DNA from: Ecdyonurus torrentis
Lineage: Eukaryota; Arthropoda; Insecta; Ephemeroptera; Heptageniidae
NCBI GenBank assembly: GCA_949318235.1
Contig: OX439137.1
Location: 13,591,291 to 13,655,290 of the forward strand
Reading direction: 5' to 3'
DNA length: 64,000 bases
The notes under the pieces are model-generated. The model had not been told where the DNA came from. It made no database searches and worked only from the letters and a program-made list of their open reading frames with translations. Both the position numbers and the translations under genes were made by a program. This document shows positions 1 to 10,963 of this stretch, piece after piece (position 1 is the stretch's first letter; the number at the start of each line of letters is the position of its first letter).

Positions 1-32
<32 letters not shown>

Positions 33-249
33 CATAAAAAGAAGAAAAAAGTTTTAACACCGTTTTCTTTATTTTTATTGTATGTAAAATACAAAAAAAA
101 ATATATACTTTTTACCTGGTGGCTTTTTAAAAGGTATAAAATAAAAATACTGTGCACGGCGCCCTGCCCTGTTGTTATAGCACAATGAAAAATAAAGGAG
201 TGAATTTTATTGTCCAAGTACGAAATATAGATAATCTCGTTGCTTCATA

Positions 250-280
<31 letters not shown>

Positions 281-312
281 GTATTTTTACTTTTATTTTA
301 TGAGGGAGCAAA
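1..312. repeat. Poly-T tracts and AT-rich left edge
   Basis: The window opens with a 32-bp T run and has a second T run at about 250-280. No gene is visible. The poly-T tracts could be reverse-oriented retroposon tails, but no body of a retroelement is recognisable next to them. Confidence 0.6.
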
Positions 313-318
313 AGTCTC

Positions 319-484
319 AAAGTATCGAAAAAAAGTATCGAAATTCGACGATATTTTGCTGATATCGGTGACCGATACCGATATTCGATACTGAGTTTAA
401 AAAAGGCCCCGATACGATACCGATACGATAAAAGTATCGGTATAGTATCGAATATCGTATCGCAGTCGATACCGATACTCCATG
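319..484. mobile_element. TATCG-rich palindromic repeat (MITE-like)
   Basis: The stretch is dominated by short interlocking copies of GTATCG / CGATAC, so both strands read almost alike and it can fold extensively. It ends a few bases before the sequence shared with the second cystine-knot copy begins, so it sits at or inside the edge of the duplicated unit. Self-complementary structure is seen directly; assignment to a DNA transposon superfamily is not possible. Confidence 0.5.
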
Positions 485-579
485 ACTGGTTTTTATTGAC
501 ATAATTTTGAGTGGTATTACCCTAAATGTTGATAAAAATATATTATGTGTTAATGTATGTTAAGAAATTTTCTATTTTA

Positions 580-680
580 TCTCTTTAGTCCCAGACACTT
601 TTAAACAATATTTCAATGTCGTAAATTTTAACCACGATTTTGTGCGGCTCTCAGAAGTTCAAAAATAGTCCTCTTTTGTC

Positions 681-722
<42 letters not shown>

Positions 723-911
723 TTTACTTACTGTTACGGACCTCCTATCCACTCTAGATTGCCCAAAATAGCTCTAAAAAAGCGAAATTTTAAGTTTTTT
801 TTTAAACAATCCACATAACTTTATAACTTTTTTCTTCTTTTTTTTATCGTTTAAAGACTTTTTGTCAAGTTTTTTGATGTACAACTCATTGTTTATTGGG
901 ACTGAAGAGGT
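580..911. mobile_element. TA-flanked MITE inserted upstream of cystine-knot gene 1
   Basis: Terminal inverted repeats read TCTCTTTAGTCCC at the left and GGGACTGAAGAGGT at the right, each flanked by TA (578-579 and 912-913). The paralogous region near 9895-9915 lacks the element and reads through with a single TA, so this is a clean insertion with TA target duplication. It carries a poly-T tract near 685-719 and no ORF. TA targeting suggests mobilisation by a Tc1/mariner-type transposase. It ends about 125 bp upstream of the predicted transcription start. Confidence 0.75.
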
Positions 912-1002
912 TACGCATTAGTTATTTATTTGATTTCATTTTTGGCTTAAGTTTATGTACTATTGAATAACTTTTTAAGCGCTTTATATATTTAAAAATT
1001 AG

Positions 1003-1039
1003 TATAAATAAGTTGTTTTTTGTTTTTGTTTTTTTCAGA
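1003..1039 (+). promoter_or_regulatory. TATA box and TCAG initiator-like site of cystine-knot gene 1
   Basis: TATAAATA at 1003-1010 is followed 34 nt later by TTTTTCAGAAG, with the putative +1 A at 1037. The same arrangement occurs before gene 2 and gene 3. The alternative reading is a splice acceptor (T-rich tract then CAG) for a 5' UTR exon. The conserved TATA spacing in three genes favours a promoter. Confidence 0.5.
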
Positions 1040-1232
1040 AGAGCTGTACAGTGAAACGCTGCATAAATTAACAAAGACAAACGTAGAATACCAAGATCAT
1101 CGCTACTTATTGATTACACAGTTATTGTAATTTATCATTATTATTATTTAAACTATCGATTCGTTAACTTAAATCAATCTATACTTTAGCTTTCAAAACT
1201 ACTTTAAACATAAATTATACTAAAGTTTCGTA

Positions 1233-1769
1233 ATGTTTACTATAAAATATATTTTGTTAATTTTTATGTGTGGTATTTTGATGTTTGAAGTATGTATTTG
1301 TTCTGAACAATGTAATGAAAGTTATGAGTACAAAAATGCAGTTGATTTAGACAATAAATATTCCGATGACATTTCTATGCTGGATGATGAACAGAAGGTG
1401 GAAAACCATATTGTAAAAAATAATAATAATTATAAGTGTTCTAAACCTCAACCAGAAGTAATTCCATCAAAGTGTATATGGAAAAATGATCGTAAAAAAT
1501 ATAAAAATACAAACCTTACGATAAGTCCTCCTCAAACCGTTGTGATGAAATGTAAATTTACAACTGGTTGTTGTAATCAAACTAATCATTTTTGTGGTCC
1601 AAAGAATTCAACACCAATTGTATATACTTATAAATTTACATCTACTAAAGGTATAGAATATCAAACTAAGTCTATTGATAGTGATACTGAATGTAAATGT
1701 ATGGAGTTTACTTGTTACCAGGAAAAATATAAAGAGTTGCAATGCTATAATAACAAATGTTCAATATAA
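1233..1769 (+). CDS. Secreted PDGF/VEGF-type cystine-knot protein, copy 1
   Basis: The ORF encodes 178 aa. Residues 1 to about 23 form a hydrophobic signal peptide, followed by an acidic, Asn-rich spacer (about 24-66) and a cysteine-rich domain (69-176). Within it, C69-KPQP, C107-x5-C113-C114-x6-C121 and C154-x-C156 match the PDGF/VEGF knot order; the C121 to C154 gap (32 residues) is close to VEGF's. The ring segment is C-x5-C-C instead of C-x2-C-C. No cysteine sits at the usual interchain position just before the V-x-x-x-C strand; C81 might replace it. Three more cysteines (161, 171, 176) form a short tail. Sequons occur at N28, N94, N115 and N125. Expected role (family knowledge): extracellular dimeric ligand for a PVR-type receptor, or an antagonist; unproven. 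It is much shorter than typical insect Pvf proteins. No intron is visible in the coding region. Confidence 0.85.
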   Translation: MFTIKYILLIFMCGILMFEVCICSEQCNESYEYKNAVDLDNKYSDDISMLDDEQKVENHIVKNNNNYKCSKPQPEVIPSKCIWKNDRKKYKNTNLTISPPQTVVMKCKFTTGCCNQTNHFCGPKNSTPIVYTYKFTSTKGIEYQTKSIDSDTECKCMEFTCYQEKYKELQCYNNKCSI

Positions 1770-1865
1770 TTTACATTCATTTTTATTGTTATTTTTCAAT
1801 AGTTCTGACATTTTAAATGTGAAAAAAGTATGACATTTTGTTTATAAAGCAATATATTTGAAGAA

Positions 1866-1880
1866 AATAAAAATAATAAA
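1866..1880 (+). terminator. Polyadenylation signals of gene 1
   Basis: Two AATAAA hexamers (1866-1871 and 1875-1880) lie about 100 nt after the stop codon. Both are conserved in the paralogous copy. Confidence 0.6.
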
Positions 1881-2180
1881 ATATGTTTCATTCCTAATTA
1901 TTACTCTTTTTTATGTATTTTACAACATTTATCTATAGTGTACGTTATTCTTTATTCGCAAATCTTAAATATTTTTGTTCCTTCCCATGTTGTGTTTCTT
2001 GTTTTGGTCATTATAATATGCCCGCTTTTTTATGTTATGAATACTATGTTTTAGTTCTTATATATAACCAACTTACAAGTAGTTTTCGGTACACAATGTT
2101 TAAATAAAGGTGGAGTTAACATGAAGATAATAAAATTTATGACAATGATTTTTTTATTATTTTTAGACTATAATTATAAA

Positions 2181-2567
2181 GATTAAAAAAAACTTACTTC
2201 ACATTCAAATCTCATTACATAATCAATGTTTTAAATACAATTTAAATTTAAACAAGTTATCTATTTATCTTATATATAATTCTCAGCTGAACACTTTTAC
2301 GTTAATGTGAACAAATAATTTTGTATATACATTATTATACATGTTAAACTAATTTTCTCAATTTACTTATTATTATTATTGTGTTGTCGTTTGATATTAC
2401 AACAAAATCCATCGTTTAATCTTTATGTTCATTCTTATTATCTAAATATTGTGTGTTTTTTTATGTGGCTTTTGCATGTTTACTTATTTATTATCAAAAT
2501 TTTGTAAAATAAGGTTTTCAAGTGTCAATAAAGTCAGTAATAAATGATTATTTGTATCATTATTTTC
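2181..2567. other. AT-rich spacer, no gene seen
   Basis: Low-complexity AT-rich sequence follows the end of the duplicated unit. I see no coding potential, hairpin element or conserved repeat in it. Confidence 0.5.
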
Positions 2568-2740
2568 TTAAAATATAAACCAGAAGACAACATAAGCATT
2601 TATATCACAAAACACTATAGATGGGACTCACAAAAATAACTTTAGTTTGTCTCAAAACCCGCAAATGTAGCTCAGTTTCAGTTTCATATAGGTTTTATTA
2701 TAAAAGCAAGTATAGTGAAGAGAACGAAGTCAAAAATGTA

Positions 2741-5700
2741 TAAAAGATGCGCTATTAGTGAGGGAAGCGCCAAAATTTCAGGATTTGTTAATGATACTTG
2801 GTCCAACATGAAATGAAACATATCCAAAATGGCATCCCCATAGGAGACCCTGGAGGCACCCCTGAACCTTGCTAAGGGTTTTTATTTTTTTATGGGGTAA
2901 CCGGTCGTTTAAACAAAAAATTTGTAATAACTGAAATTATTAGGCAGTAAAAAATCTATAAGTGAAAAAAATTTCACACCCCCATCTTAATTAGGAACTT
3001 AATTATGGTGAAATTTCTAATTTTGAGCACCAAATTTATGACATTTTTATGCAAATTTTCCCTTATAACAAGCCAAGGTGCGGAATACGCAGTTTAATGC
3101 CAACATAATAATATAATCTAAATTTTAAAATTCATACGACCAAAAATTTAGTCCATGGAATAGTTAATTAACAATAATTAGCAAATTTTGTAGATATGCC
3201 ACGCCCCTTTTCTATTACACGCTATATGAGATTATACTAAATGAATGGTATCAATACTAAAAAAGTGTCAATTTAATTTCATTTCAGTTTTAAAATACCT
3301 TTTATTTCCATAATTACTCATCCAACACCATAATTTTCGGGGGGGGGGGATATATTTTTTGAATTATGATTTTGTTATAAAAGCTTAAAGCAGATTTTTT
3401 GATATTATATTTTTACTTTAATATAAAATTTACATTTTTCCAATCCTACGATAATTGGGGGGGGGGGGGGGAGGGGGGTAGGGATCTCGGTCTTGGAGTC
3501 TTTGCATCGCTAATTAACACAAGTGTCCCGTAACGTGAAATCCTTCAGCCGCCCGCGCACAAACGGTCCAGTGTACAAATTAATTAATTTTGATGAATGT
3601 GTAGTTTTGAAATCCATTTTATTGATTTTAAAAGTTTAATCTTAGGAATATTTTGCAATATTATATAATATTATTCCAAATATTCCTAAATAATATTGGT
3701 AATAGTACCCTATGTGTGACACCACCAAATCCTGAGAATTCAATTGTTATAGTGTATCGCGCACAGTGTGGCCGGTGAACAGATACGGTGCGGTATTATA
3801 TTACACCGAAATTGACAAAGATATTTAACCCATATGATACTATAGTTGCGTTTTCGCAACATTTTAAAATTTAAAATTTTTAATTTTTTACAAACTGCAA
3901 TTTTGATTTTAATGATTTGTCAACCCTACACAATAAAGTTTATTATCTTAGTTGTGCATAAATTTTTTTTGAGGCCATAGCCTAATTTTAAGGTTAGTCA
4001 AATCATTCGAAAACCAAAGCGACCTTTTTGTGCAAAATCTTTACTCCTAGGTTAACGCACTTAAATTATAATATAAATTATAATTTTCAAGATATGTAGT
4101 TAAAACATAAATTGTACAATCTCACGATGTTTGGAAACATGTATAAAAATTTGGTTGAACCTGTGATACAAACCCTGGGTGCAGGTGGCACTTCAACCTT
4201 AATGTTGCGAAAACGCATCACTGGGGTCAATGAGGTACAAAATAGAGTTATATCTTATATTGACGATGGGTTGTTATATAGGCTTTTTTTGATGTTATTT
4301 TTTTTATTATTGTAAAATAAACTATTTTAGGGGGTTTTAGCGGGATAAGGGTGGTTTGGGGGTTGTATTTCTGAAAAAAACATTTGAAAAATTTCTGAAA
4401 AATATTTAATATGAGAATAAAAAGGGAAAAAATAAACAAAAACAAACAAGGACGTGCAACTCGATATGATAACCATAAATTACATAAGATCAGGTATATG
4501 TTCTCGTTTGTTTTGTTTATTTTAAATTATTTTTCCCATTTTTATTTTCCTTTTGTTAATTTTTCAGAAAAATTTCAAAAGTTGATTTCAGAAAAACTAC
4601 CCCCAAATCACCCTAATTACGCTAAAACACCCTTATTTTAGTTCCTTTTACAAAAATAAAATGAAGTGACATCAAAAAAGCCTTCATTACTTAACTTTGT
4701 CATTATAAGAGATATCCCTAATGTATACCTCATTCATCCCAGTGATGCGTTTTCGCAACATCATAGTACTTGCATACCGTGCGTCCAAAAATTTTTTGGG
4801 TGACATTTTTGGATTCACCAACTCCAAAATAGCTTGAGATATCAATATGACAAAAAATTTCATTCAAAATAATTATGGGAATATATGGGTTAAGGGGTCG
4901 AAACTGCAAAATTATTATAATGTAATTTAAAGTAGCTGCGTCAACTTAAACTTCTTTTACTCAACTTTATAGTCTAAAAAAAAATAAAAGAAAAAAAAAT
5001 CAGAAATGGCATGTGAATAATTATCATAAACTATGTACCCTTTTTTTTTATCACTGGTGTATATATATGAAATTTGCTGTACGTTAAACGATTAAATTTA
5101 ATTACTTTTGAGTACTTTTGACATTACTTAATTCATAAAGGATGTAAGGCAATATTATTTCTTTATTTGAACTTATATTGATCAATTCCAAAATTTTGAT
5201 ATAAAAACCCGTCTTTAAAATTTTTAAGAAAAAACGTAAGATATAGTATATTATACAGGATTGCGTTTAGTAATTTTAACTCAACAAAGTGATATAAATA
5301 ATAATAATATAAATGATCATTAATTAACTATATACACAATGCTATAATAATTTTAATGCATATATTATATTAAAAAAAAAAGTTTTATCACGACTCCGTA
5401 CATACATTTGAATCTAAATAATCCTAAAGCTATATGGTATACAGTATTATGTATAAAAAATGCATTATTTTATGCATAAAATATATATTATACTGTATAC
5501 AATTTAACACAAAAGCTGTACAGTAGTTTAATAGTTAAGGAATGCCTAATAAAAAAGACATATGTAACGGAAAAAGTAAAAAATAAATTATTTTTATTGT
5601 AACAATTTAAAAGTACAATTAAGTATATACGTAGTATTGGTACTAAATACCAATAAATTTTTTTTTAAGTGAAATAAGTATTAAATAATTTTACTGAAAT

Positions 5701-6620
5701 TTTGTATTTTAATTTTACACTTATAATTTTCAATTTATATGGTCAGGCGAGGAGGTTGTGAGACCTGTCAGGTCTGAAAAAGCATGGACAAAGGGGGTTT
5801 GTGCGCGGGCGGCTGAAGGATTTCACGTTACGGGACACTTGTGTTAATTAGCGATGCAAAGACTCCAAGACCGAGATCCCTACCCCCCTCCCCCCCCCCC
5901 CCCAATTATCGTAGGATTGGAAAAATGTAAATTTCATATTAAAGTAAAAATATAATATCAAAAAATCTGCTTTAAGCTTTTATAACAAAATTATAATTCA
6001 AAAAATATATCCCCCCACCCCCCCGAAAATTATGGTGTTGGATGAGTAATTATGGAAATAAAAGGTATTTTAAAACTGAAATGAAATTAAATTGACAATT
6101 TTTAGTAATGATACCATTCATTTAGTATAATCTCATATAGCGTGTAATAGAAAAGGGGCGTGGCATATCTACAAAATTTGCTAATTATTGTTAATTAACT
6201 ATTCCATGGACTAAATTTTTGGTCGTATGAATTTTAAAATTTAGATTATAATATTATGTTGGCATTAAACTGCGTATTCCGCACCTTGGCTTGTTATAAG
6301 GGAAAATTTGCATAAAAATGTCATAAATTTGGTGCTCAAAATTAGAAATTTCACCATAATTAAGTTCCTAATTAAGATGGGGGTGTGAATTTTTTTTCAC
6401 TTATAGATTTTTTACTGCCTAATAATTTCAGTTATAACAAATTTTTTGTTTAAACGACCGGTTACCCCATAAAAAATAAAAACCCTTAGCAAGGTTCAGG
6501 GGTGTCTCCAGGGTCTCCTATGGGGATGCCATTTTGGATATGTTTCATTTCATGTTGGACCAAGTATCATTAACAAATCCTGAAATTTTGGCGCTTCCCT
6601 CACTAATAGCGCATCTTTTA
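2741..6620. mobile_element. Long-inverted-arm (foldback-type) element with 824-bp arms
   Basis: Bases 2741-3564 are the reverse complement of 5797-6620, with only scattered mismatches. Both arms are 824 bp. The outer ends read TAAAAGATGCGCTATTAG and the inner ends GCCGCCCGCGCAC. A weaker inverted match continues outside to about 2690 and 6650. The 2232-bp middle (3565-5796) contains a second hairpin element but no transposase ORF. I could not identify a convincing target duplication. It resembles a non-autonomous foldback or long-TIR DNA transposon. Confidence 0.8.
4202..4761. mobile_element. Nested hairpin element inside the foldback element
   Basis: ATGTTGCGAAAACGCATCACTG at the left is matched by its reverse complement CAGTGATGCGTTTTCGCAACAT at the right. 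The arms stay complementary for about 250 bp, meeting near 4490. A related fragment, TTGCGTTTTCGCAACAT, occurs at about 3845. The short ORFs seen within it are by-products of the palindrome. Confidence 0.7.
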
Positions 6621-7339
6621 GAGCTGTTCTCCTCACTAGTATACAAAAACACATAAATGAGATCAGATACATACATATCTTTGTTCTCCTCTCAACCTGA
6701 TCTTAAATAAGAAATATATTTATGTATAACTTACATACTAAAATACATAAAATATAGCTTATAATTATAAAATACATAAAAGTAATATTAAATAATTTGG
6801 AATAAAGAAATTTTATATTTTAAACATACTATTAAGAATTTAAAAATATATAGCAAAAAGAGTATTACCTATCTTTCTAGCAGTGATCAGAAAATTACAA
6901 TATAAATATGCAACCCGCACAACATATTTTTACTAATTTTTGCATGTTTGATGTTTCTTACGTCAGAAAATGAATAGTCACGCAAATTGCATACATTATA
7001 CAGGATTTTCAAGCTCTCTCGTGGGGCGCTACATTAACATTCTGGTAAAAATTGTCATCAGTTATTTTAAGAAACCCTTTTCGTGTTTATCATTAAAAAG
7101 CAAATTTTTTTTATGTGATCTATGGCTTTAAGAATAATAAAAATTGAAATACAATGCATATTTAAAAATATAGTGCAAAAAATAATTAAATAAGTGTATA
7201 GTTTTATGATAACGTATATTATAATTTATTAGATTTTAAGTTCTTATCAACGTAATCAACGCATATACTCAAAATATAATTACTTTTATATTCAGAAGTT
7301 TGGGTTATACGACCCATCTTAGATCTTTAATTAAAGTTA

Positions 7340-7657
7340 TTAAAGATAGAAAAACTTGTTGAACAAAAAAATTGTCTAATGAGAGGTAACATCCTAACAT
7401 AGCTAAAAATGGATCAACGTTGATTTGGCCGGAGTCATTGACTTTTAATTGATTTTCCATTCACAAAACAGTAAAATGCTATTTTATGATGCAGAATTTT
7501 GATGCTGGTACACATGCGTGGATAAAAGCGAGCTTTAACTTCATTAAAACGCATCCGCTATTTCGTGAATGGAAAATAAATTAGAAATCAACCACTCCAG
7601 CCAAATCAATGTTGATATTTAGACAAGTTTTTTGTTTAAGATTTTTTACGCTCTTAA
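7340..7657. mobile_element. TTAA-flanked hairpin MITE family B, copy 1
   Basis: TTAA occurs at both ends. Internal arms include ATCAACGTTGATTTGGCCGG and, near the other end, the inverted AATCAATGTTGAT block. ATTTTCCATTCAC and GTGAATGGAAAAT form further inverted pairs. It matches 22729-23044 and 62724-63039. This copy has the most diverged centre. Confidence 0.75.
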
Positions 7658-9810
7658 TAACGCCTATAAATCTATCATTCATTAATTTCAGAAACATGTT
7701 CTGTTAAAAATTTCAGCATTTTTTTCTCCTTCTATGCATTAGCCCAGGTGTTATAAAAATTTATTTTATTTTTCTCAAAATTATTAATTTTGTTGTTGTA
7801 GCAAGACTTAATATTTTTAACGATTACAAAAAAAGGGGGGGGGGGGGTGCGTTCAACAATTTCTGATCTTGTTTTAACCAGGGTATATATATTTATAAAT
7901 TGTTTAAAAATTTCCTTTTTATTATTATTTTTATTATTTATAATATTATTATTTATTAAGGTATAATTATGCGTCTATATAATTTGAATAAATTTCTATA
8001 TTTTCATTTTAAGTTTCAATTATTATTATTATAAACAAACTATTTTACAAAATCCAACATTATCAAATGGTAAAAATAAAAAGCAGAGAGGCTAATAATA
8101 AATTAGAATAATTTATACTATATGCTGCTAGATTATTATCATGAAATTATAGTTTTGTGTATAAAATTTCCGTAATCTAATTAAAACTAGTAATTCTTTT
8201 TTTCTCTTTAATTAATAGGCTTGAATATTTTTAGTTGTTATATCTTTTATTTATGAAAAGTTAACATACTTTAAAAATTATATTGATTTTAAAATTTTGA
8301 GAAGAAATAAACTCTTGTAACAAAATATTTAAATACTTTCGTTACTTAACTTGCAAACTTTAGAGCCCGACTCAACTTATCACAACTAAGTAAGCAACGT
8401 AAAGTTAAGTATACGCATAAGTTAAAAAGGAAAGTAAAGAATTATATAAAAAAAAAATACAAATTTATTTTATGGATTTCATCAATTTTATGCAGCAAAT
8501 CATAAGGATAAGGATACACAAGATTTGAAATTTTTGTTACTTATTATGGTCATTCTTTAAATTATAAATTAATAAAAAATAAATAAACAATAACATGTTT
8601 ATGCATGTGTGTGGTTGCATGTAAGTATGTAATGTAATAATTATTCAATGTTTGACTTAGTGAGTTTTTTAAAATTTTTTTTAATGACAATTTTACGATA
8701 TTGGTATGCTATTATCAAGTTGACTTTAAGTATGAGTCGTTCACTAGCACGCTACGATATTATACTGTATAGTTTTATATTTTGCTTTACCGAGCGCGAA
8801 TCCACAAAGTTGTCCACTCATTGGAATGGTACTTATAGGCATAGGCGGAAAAAAAATGTCAAATGGGCATTTTCAGCCCACAATACCAATTATACCAAGT
8901 ATGTTACCTGACGACGAGACACGTACAGGGGTAAAAAGAATTTGGGCGGAGGTAAAAATTAGGGTACTATAGGATTTGTAAGGTGGGCGAAGGTGACTGT
9001 AGCCTAAAATAAAAGGAACTGCCCCAGTGTTCACCTGAATTAACGAAGATAAACCACAAAAAAACTATGTCCTAGGCAGCCGACGAGAGATTTCGTTATT
9101 ATTTGGCCTGGCTTACAAATTACATTTACGTTTTCAAATTTGCATGGCTTTAAAGTGACGAAATGAAATTTATTGTGCCATTTGATGTAAGCAAATCCTT
9201 GATTGCTCATCGGTAAGCCCTAAATCATGCCAACAAGTTTAAAACTCAAAATAGCACTTGCTATATAGTGACTGATTTGATGACTTTTTGTAATGACGTC
9301 TATGGCTATATTGAAGTTGCGTATTTAATTGTATTTCAATAACTGAAATACGTCTGTGAATTGTTTATATAAAATATAAACGTTTCTACGTTCATATAGT
9401 AACAAATTATAGCATTAATATGCTTATTAGAATATTAAAAAAGTAAAATCCTGTTTCTATATTTATGATTCATACTTTTTTTAATTAAAATATCCAATTA
9501 ATTTTCTTATCAATGGTATAAATAGGAAACATGTTGCCAATTAAAAATCATATTGAGACCAGTATTTGATCAGTTAATATATTAAAATTAATACAAATGT
9601 GTTCAAATTAAAAAAAATAATAGATTATTTTAGTGTACAAAGTTTTTGAGAGAGAAAATTTATTTAAATTATATTAATTTTTAAATATATTTTAAAAGGA
9701 AATTTGCCTTAAGATAGTGATTTTTAAGGACCTATATAGTATAAACGTAAGTATATTTACAATTGTTTAAATATGATCTAAAAGTAATTAATTATGTTAA
9801 AGTGTAGTTT
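7658..9810. other. AT-rich intergenic stretch with unclassified repeat-like segment
   Basis: Mostly AT-rich sequence without coding evidence. A slightly less AT-rich segment at about 8740-9320 stands out in composition and may be an old mobile-element fragment. I find no inverted ends, protein match or splice pattern in it. An 87-codon ORF starting at 8648 resembles nothing I know and lacks a signal peptide or domain. Confidence 0.4.
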
Positions 9811-9983
9811 TCATTGACATAATTTTGAGTAGTGTTACCCTAAATGTTGATAAAAATATACTATGTGGTAACGTATATGTTAAAAATTGTTTTATTTTTA
9901 TGCATAGTTATTTGATTTCATTTTTGGCTATAGTTTATGTGTACCATTGAATAGTACTTTTGAAGCGTTTTATATAAAGACAG

Positions 9984-10021
9984 TATAAAAATCAGTATAA
10001 ATTATTTTTATTATTTTCAGA
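9984..10021 (+). promoter_or_regulatory. TATA box and TCAG initiator-like site of cystine-knot gene 2
   Basis: TATAAAA at 9984-9990 lies 35 nt before the A (10019) of TTTTCAGAAG. A second TATAAAT lies at 9996-10002. The arrangement parallels gene 1; the splice-acceptor alternative also applies. Confidence 0.5.
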
Positions 10022-10187
10022 AGAGTTCTACAGTGAAACGCTGCATAAATTAACAATTAAACAAACGTAGAATACCAAGATCATCATTTTTATTATTATT
10101 ATTTTAACAATTGAGTCGTATACTTGAATCACGCTGTACTTAAGTAATTTATATTAATTTTAACAGAAATTTTACTAACGTTTCATA

Positions 10188-10721
10188 ATGTTTACTTTAA
10201 AATACATTTTGTTAATTTTTATGGTTGGTATTTTGATGTTTGAAGTATCTATTTGTACTGCAAAATCGTATGTAAGCTCTAAGAACAGTAATAAAGATTC
10301 TGCAGACAATGACTATTTCAATGAGATTTCTAATCTGGTTGACCAACAGAAGGTGCTAAAAAAAATTGAAGAAAATAATAGGTATAAGTGTCTTAAACCT
10401 CAACCGGAAGTTATTCAATCAAAGTGTATATGGAAAAGTTATACTAAGAAATATAAAAATGCAAGCCTTACAATAAGTCCACCTCAAACCATTGTGATGA
10501 AATGTAAATTTACAACTGGTTGTTGTAATGAAACTAATCATTTTTGTGGTCCAAAGAATTCAACACCAATTGTATATACTTATAGATTTACATCTACTAA
10601 AGGTATAGAATATAAAACTATGTCTATTAATAGTGATACTGAATGTAAATGTATGGAGTTTACTTGTTACCAGGAAAAATATAAAGAGTTGCAATGCTAT
10701 AATAACAAATGTTCAATTTAA
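10188..10721 (+). CDS. Secreted PDGF/VEGF-type cystine-knot protein, copy 2
   Basis: The ORF encodes 177 aa and is co-linear with gene 1 (1233-1769). It has an N-terminal signal peptide (about 1-23), an acidic/basic spacer, then the same cysteine framework including the KCKFTTGCC ring segment, C-x-C and the three-cysteine tail. From the ring segment onward the two proteins differ at only a few positions, whereas the spacer is only loosely alignable. The N-terminal extra cysteines of gene 1 are mostly missing here. Sequons fall in the same region (N-A-S, N-E-T, N-S-T). The start is supported by alignment with gene 1 and by the signal peptide. Role is inferred only from the fold: a secreted growth-factor-like ligand. 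Confidence 0.85.
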   Translation: MFTLKYILLIFMVGILMFEVSICTAKSYVSSKNSNKDSADNDYFNEISNLVDQQKVLKKIEENNRYKCLKPQPEVIQSKCIWKSYTKKYKNASLTISPPQTIVMKCKFTTGCCNETNHFCGPKNSTPIVYTYRFTSTKGIEYKTMSINSDTECKCMEFTCYQEKYKELQCYNNKCSI

Positions 10722-10817
10722 TTTACATTCATTTTTATTATTATTTTTCAATAGTTCCGACATTTTAAATGCGAAAACAGTATGATATTTTTTTTATAAA
10801 GCAATATATTTGAAGAA

Positions 10818-10832
10818 AATAAATATAATAAA
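10818..10832 (+). terminator. Polyadenylation signals of gene 2
   Basis: AATAAA at 10818-10823 and 10827-10832, in positions matching gene 1. Confidence 0.6.
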
Positions 10833-10963
10833 ATATGTTTCATTCCTAACTATAACTTTTTTTTATGTATTTTACAATATTTGTCTATAGTACGTTATTC
10901 TTTGTTCGCAAATCTTAAATATTTTTGTTCCTTCCCATGTTGTGTTTCTTGTTTTGGTCAATA

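Larger units (their letters stand above)
489..2180. repeat. Duplicated gene unit, copy 1
   Basis: This block matches 9811-10961 plus 13436-13590 across promoter, coding region, 3' UTR and about 400 bp of 3' flank. The match begins at an ATTGACATAATTTTGAG motif and fades after about 2180. Differences are mostly point changes plus two later insertions: one at 580-911 in this copy and one at 10964-13433 in the other. Confidence 0.85.
2568..7131 (+). mobile_element. TTAA-flanked MITE family A, copy 1, split by a large nested insertion
   Basis: The left part (2568 to about 2672) and right part (about 6878-7131) together reproduce the family A element seen intact at 38374-38716. The left part has the CATAAGCATTTATATCAC block. 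The right part has GCAGTGATCAGAAAATT, the AACCCGCACAAC block and the CTATGGCTTTAA end. Both outer ends carry TTAA, as expected of piggyBac-type target sites. About 4.2 kb of foreign DNA separates the halves. Confidence 0.75.

Noticed and set aside
4112..4641. Small ORFs of 65-76 codons around 4.1-4.6 kb
   Set aside because: They lie in the arms of a hairpin element and mirror each other across it.
8648..8911. 87-codon ORF
   Set aside because: No signal peptide, domain, splice context or similarity that I recognise; length is within chance expectation.
1233..10721. Captured viral VEGF-like gene
   Set aside because: Some viruses carry VEGF homologues, but no viral genes lie nearby, the TATA/initiator and poly-A signals look host-type, and the C-x5-C-C spacing is not the one I know from those genes.
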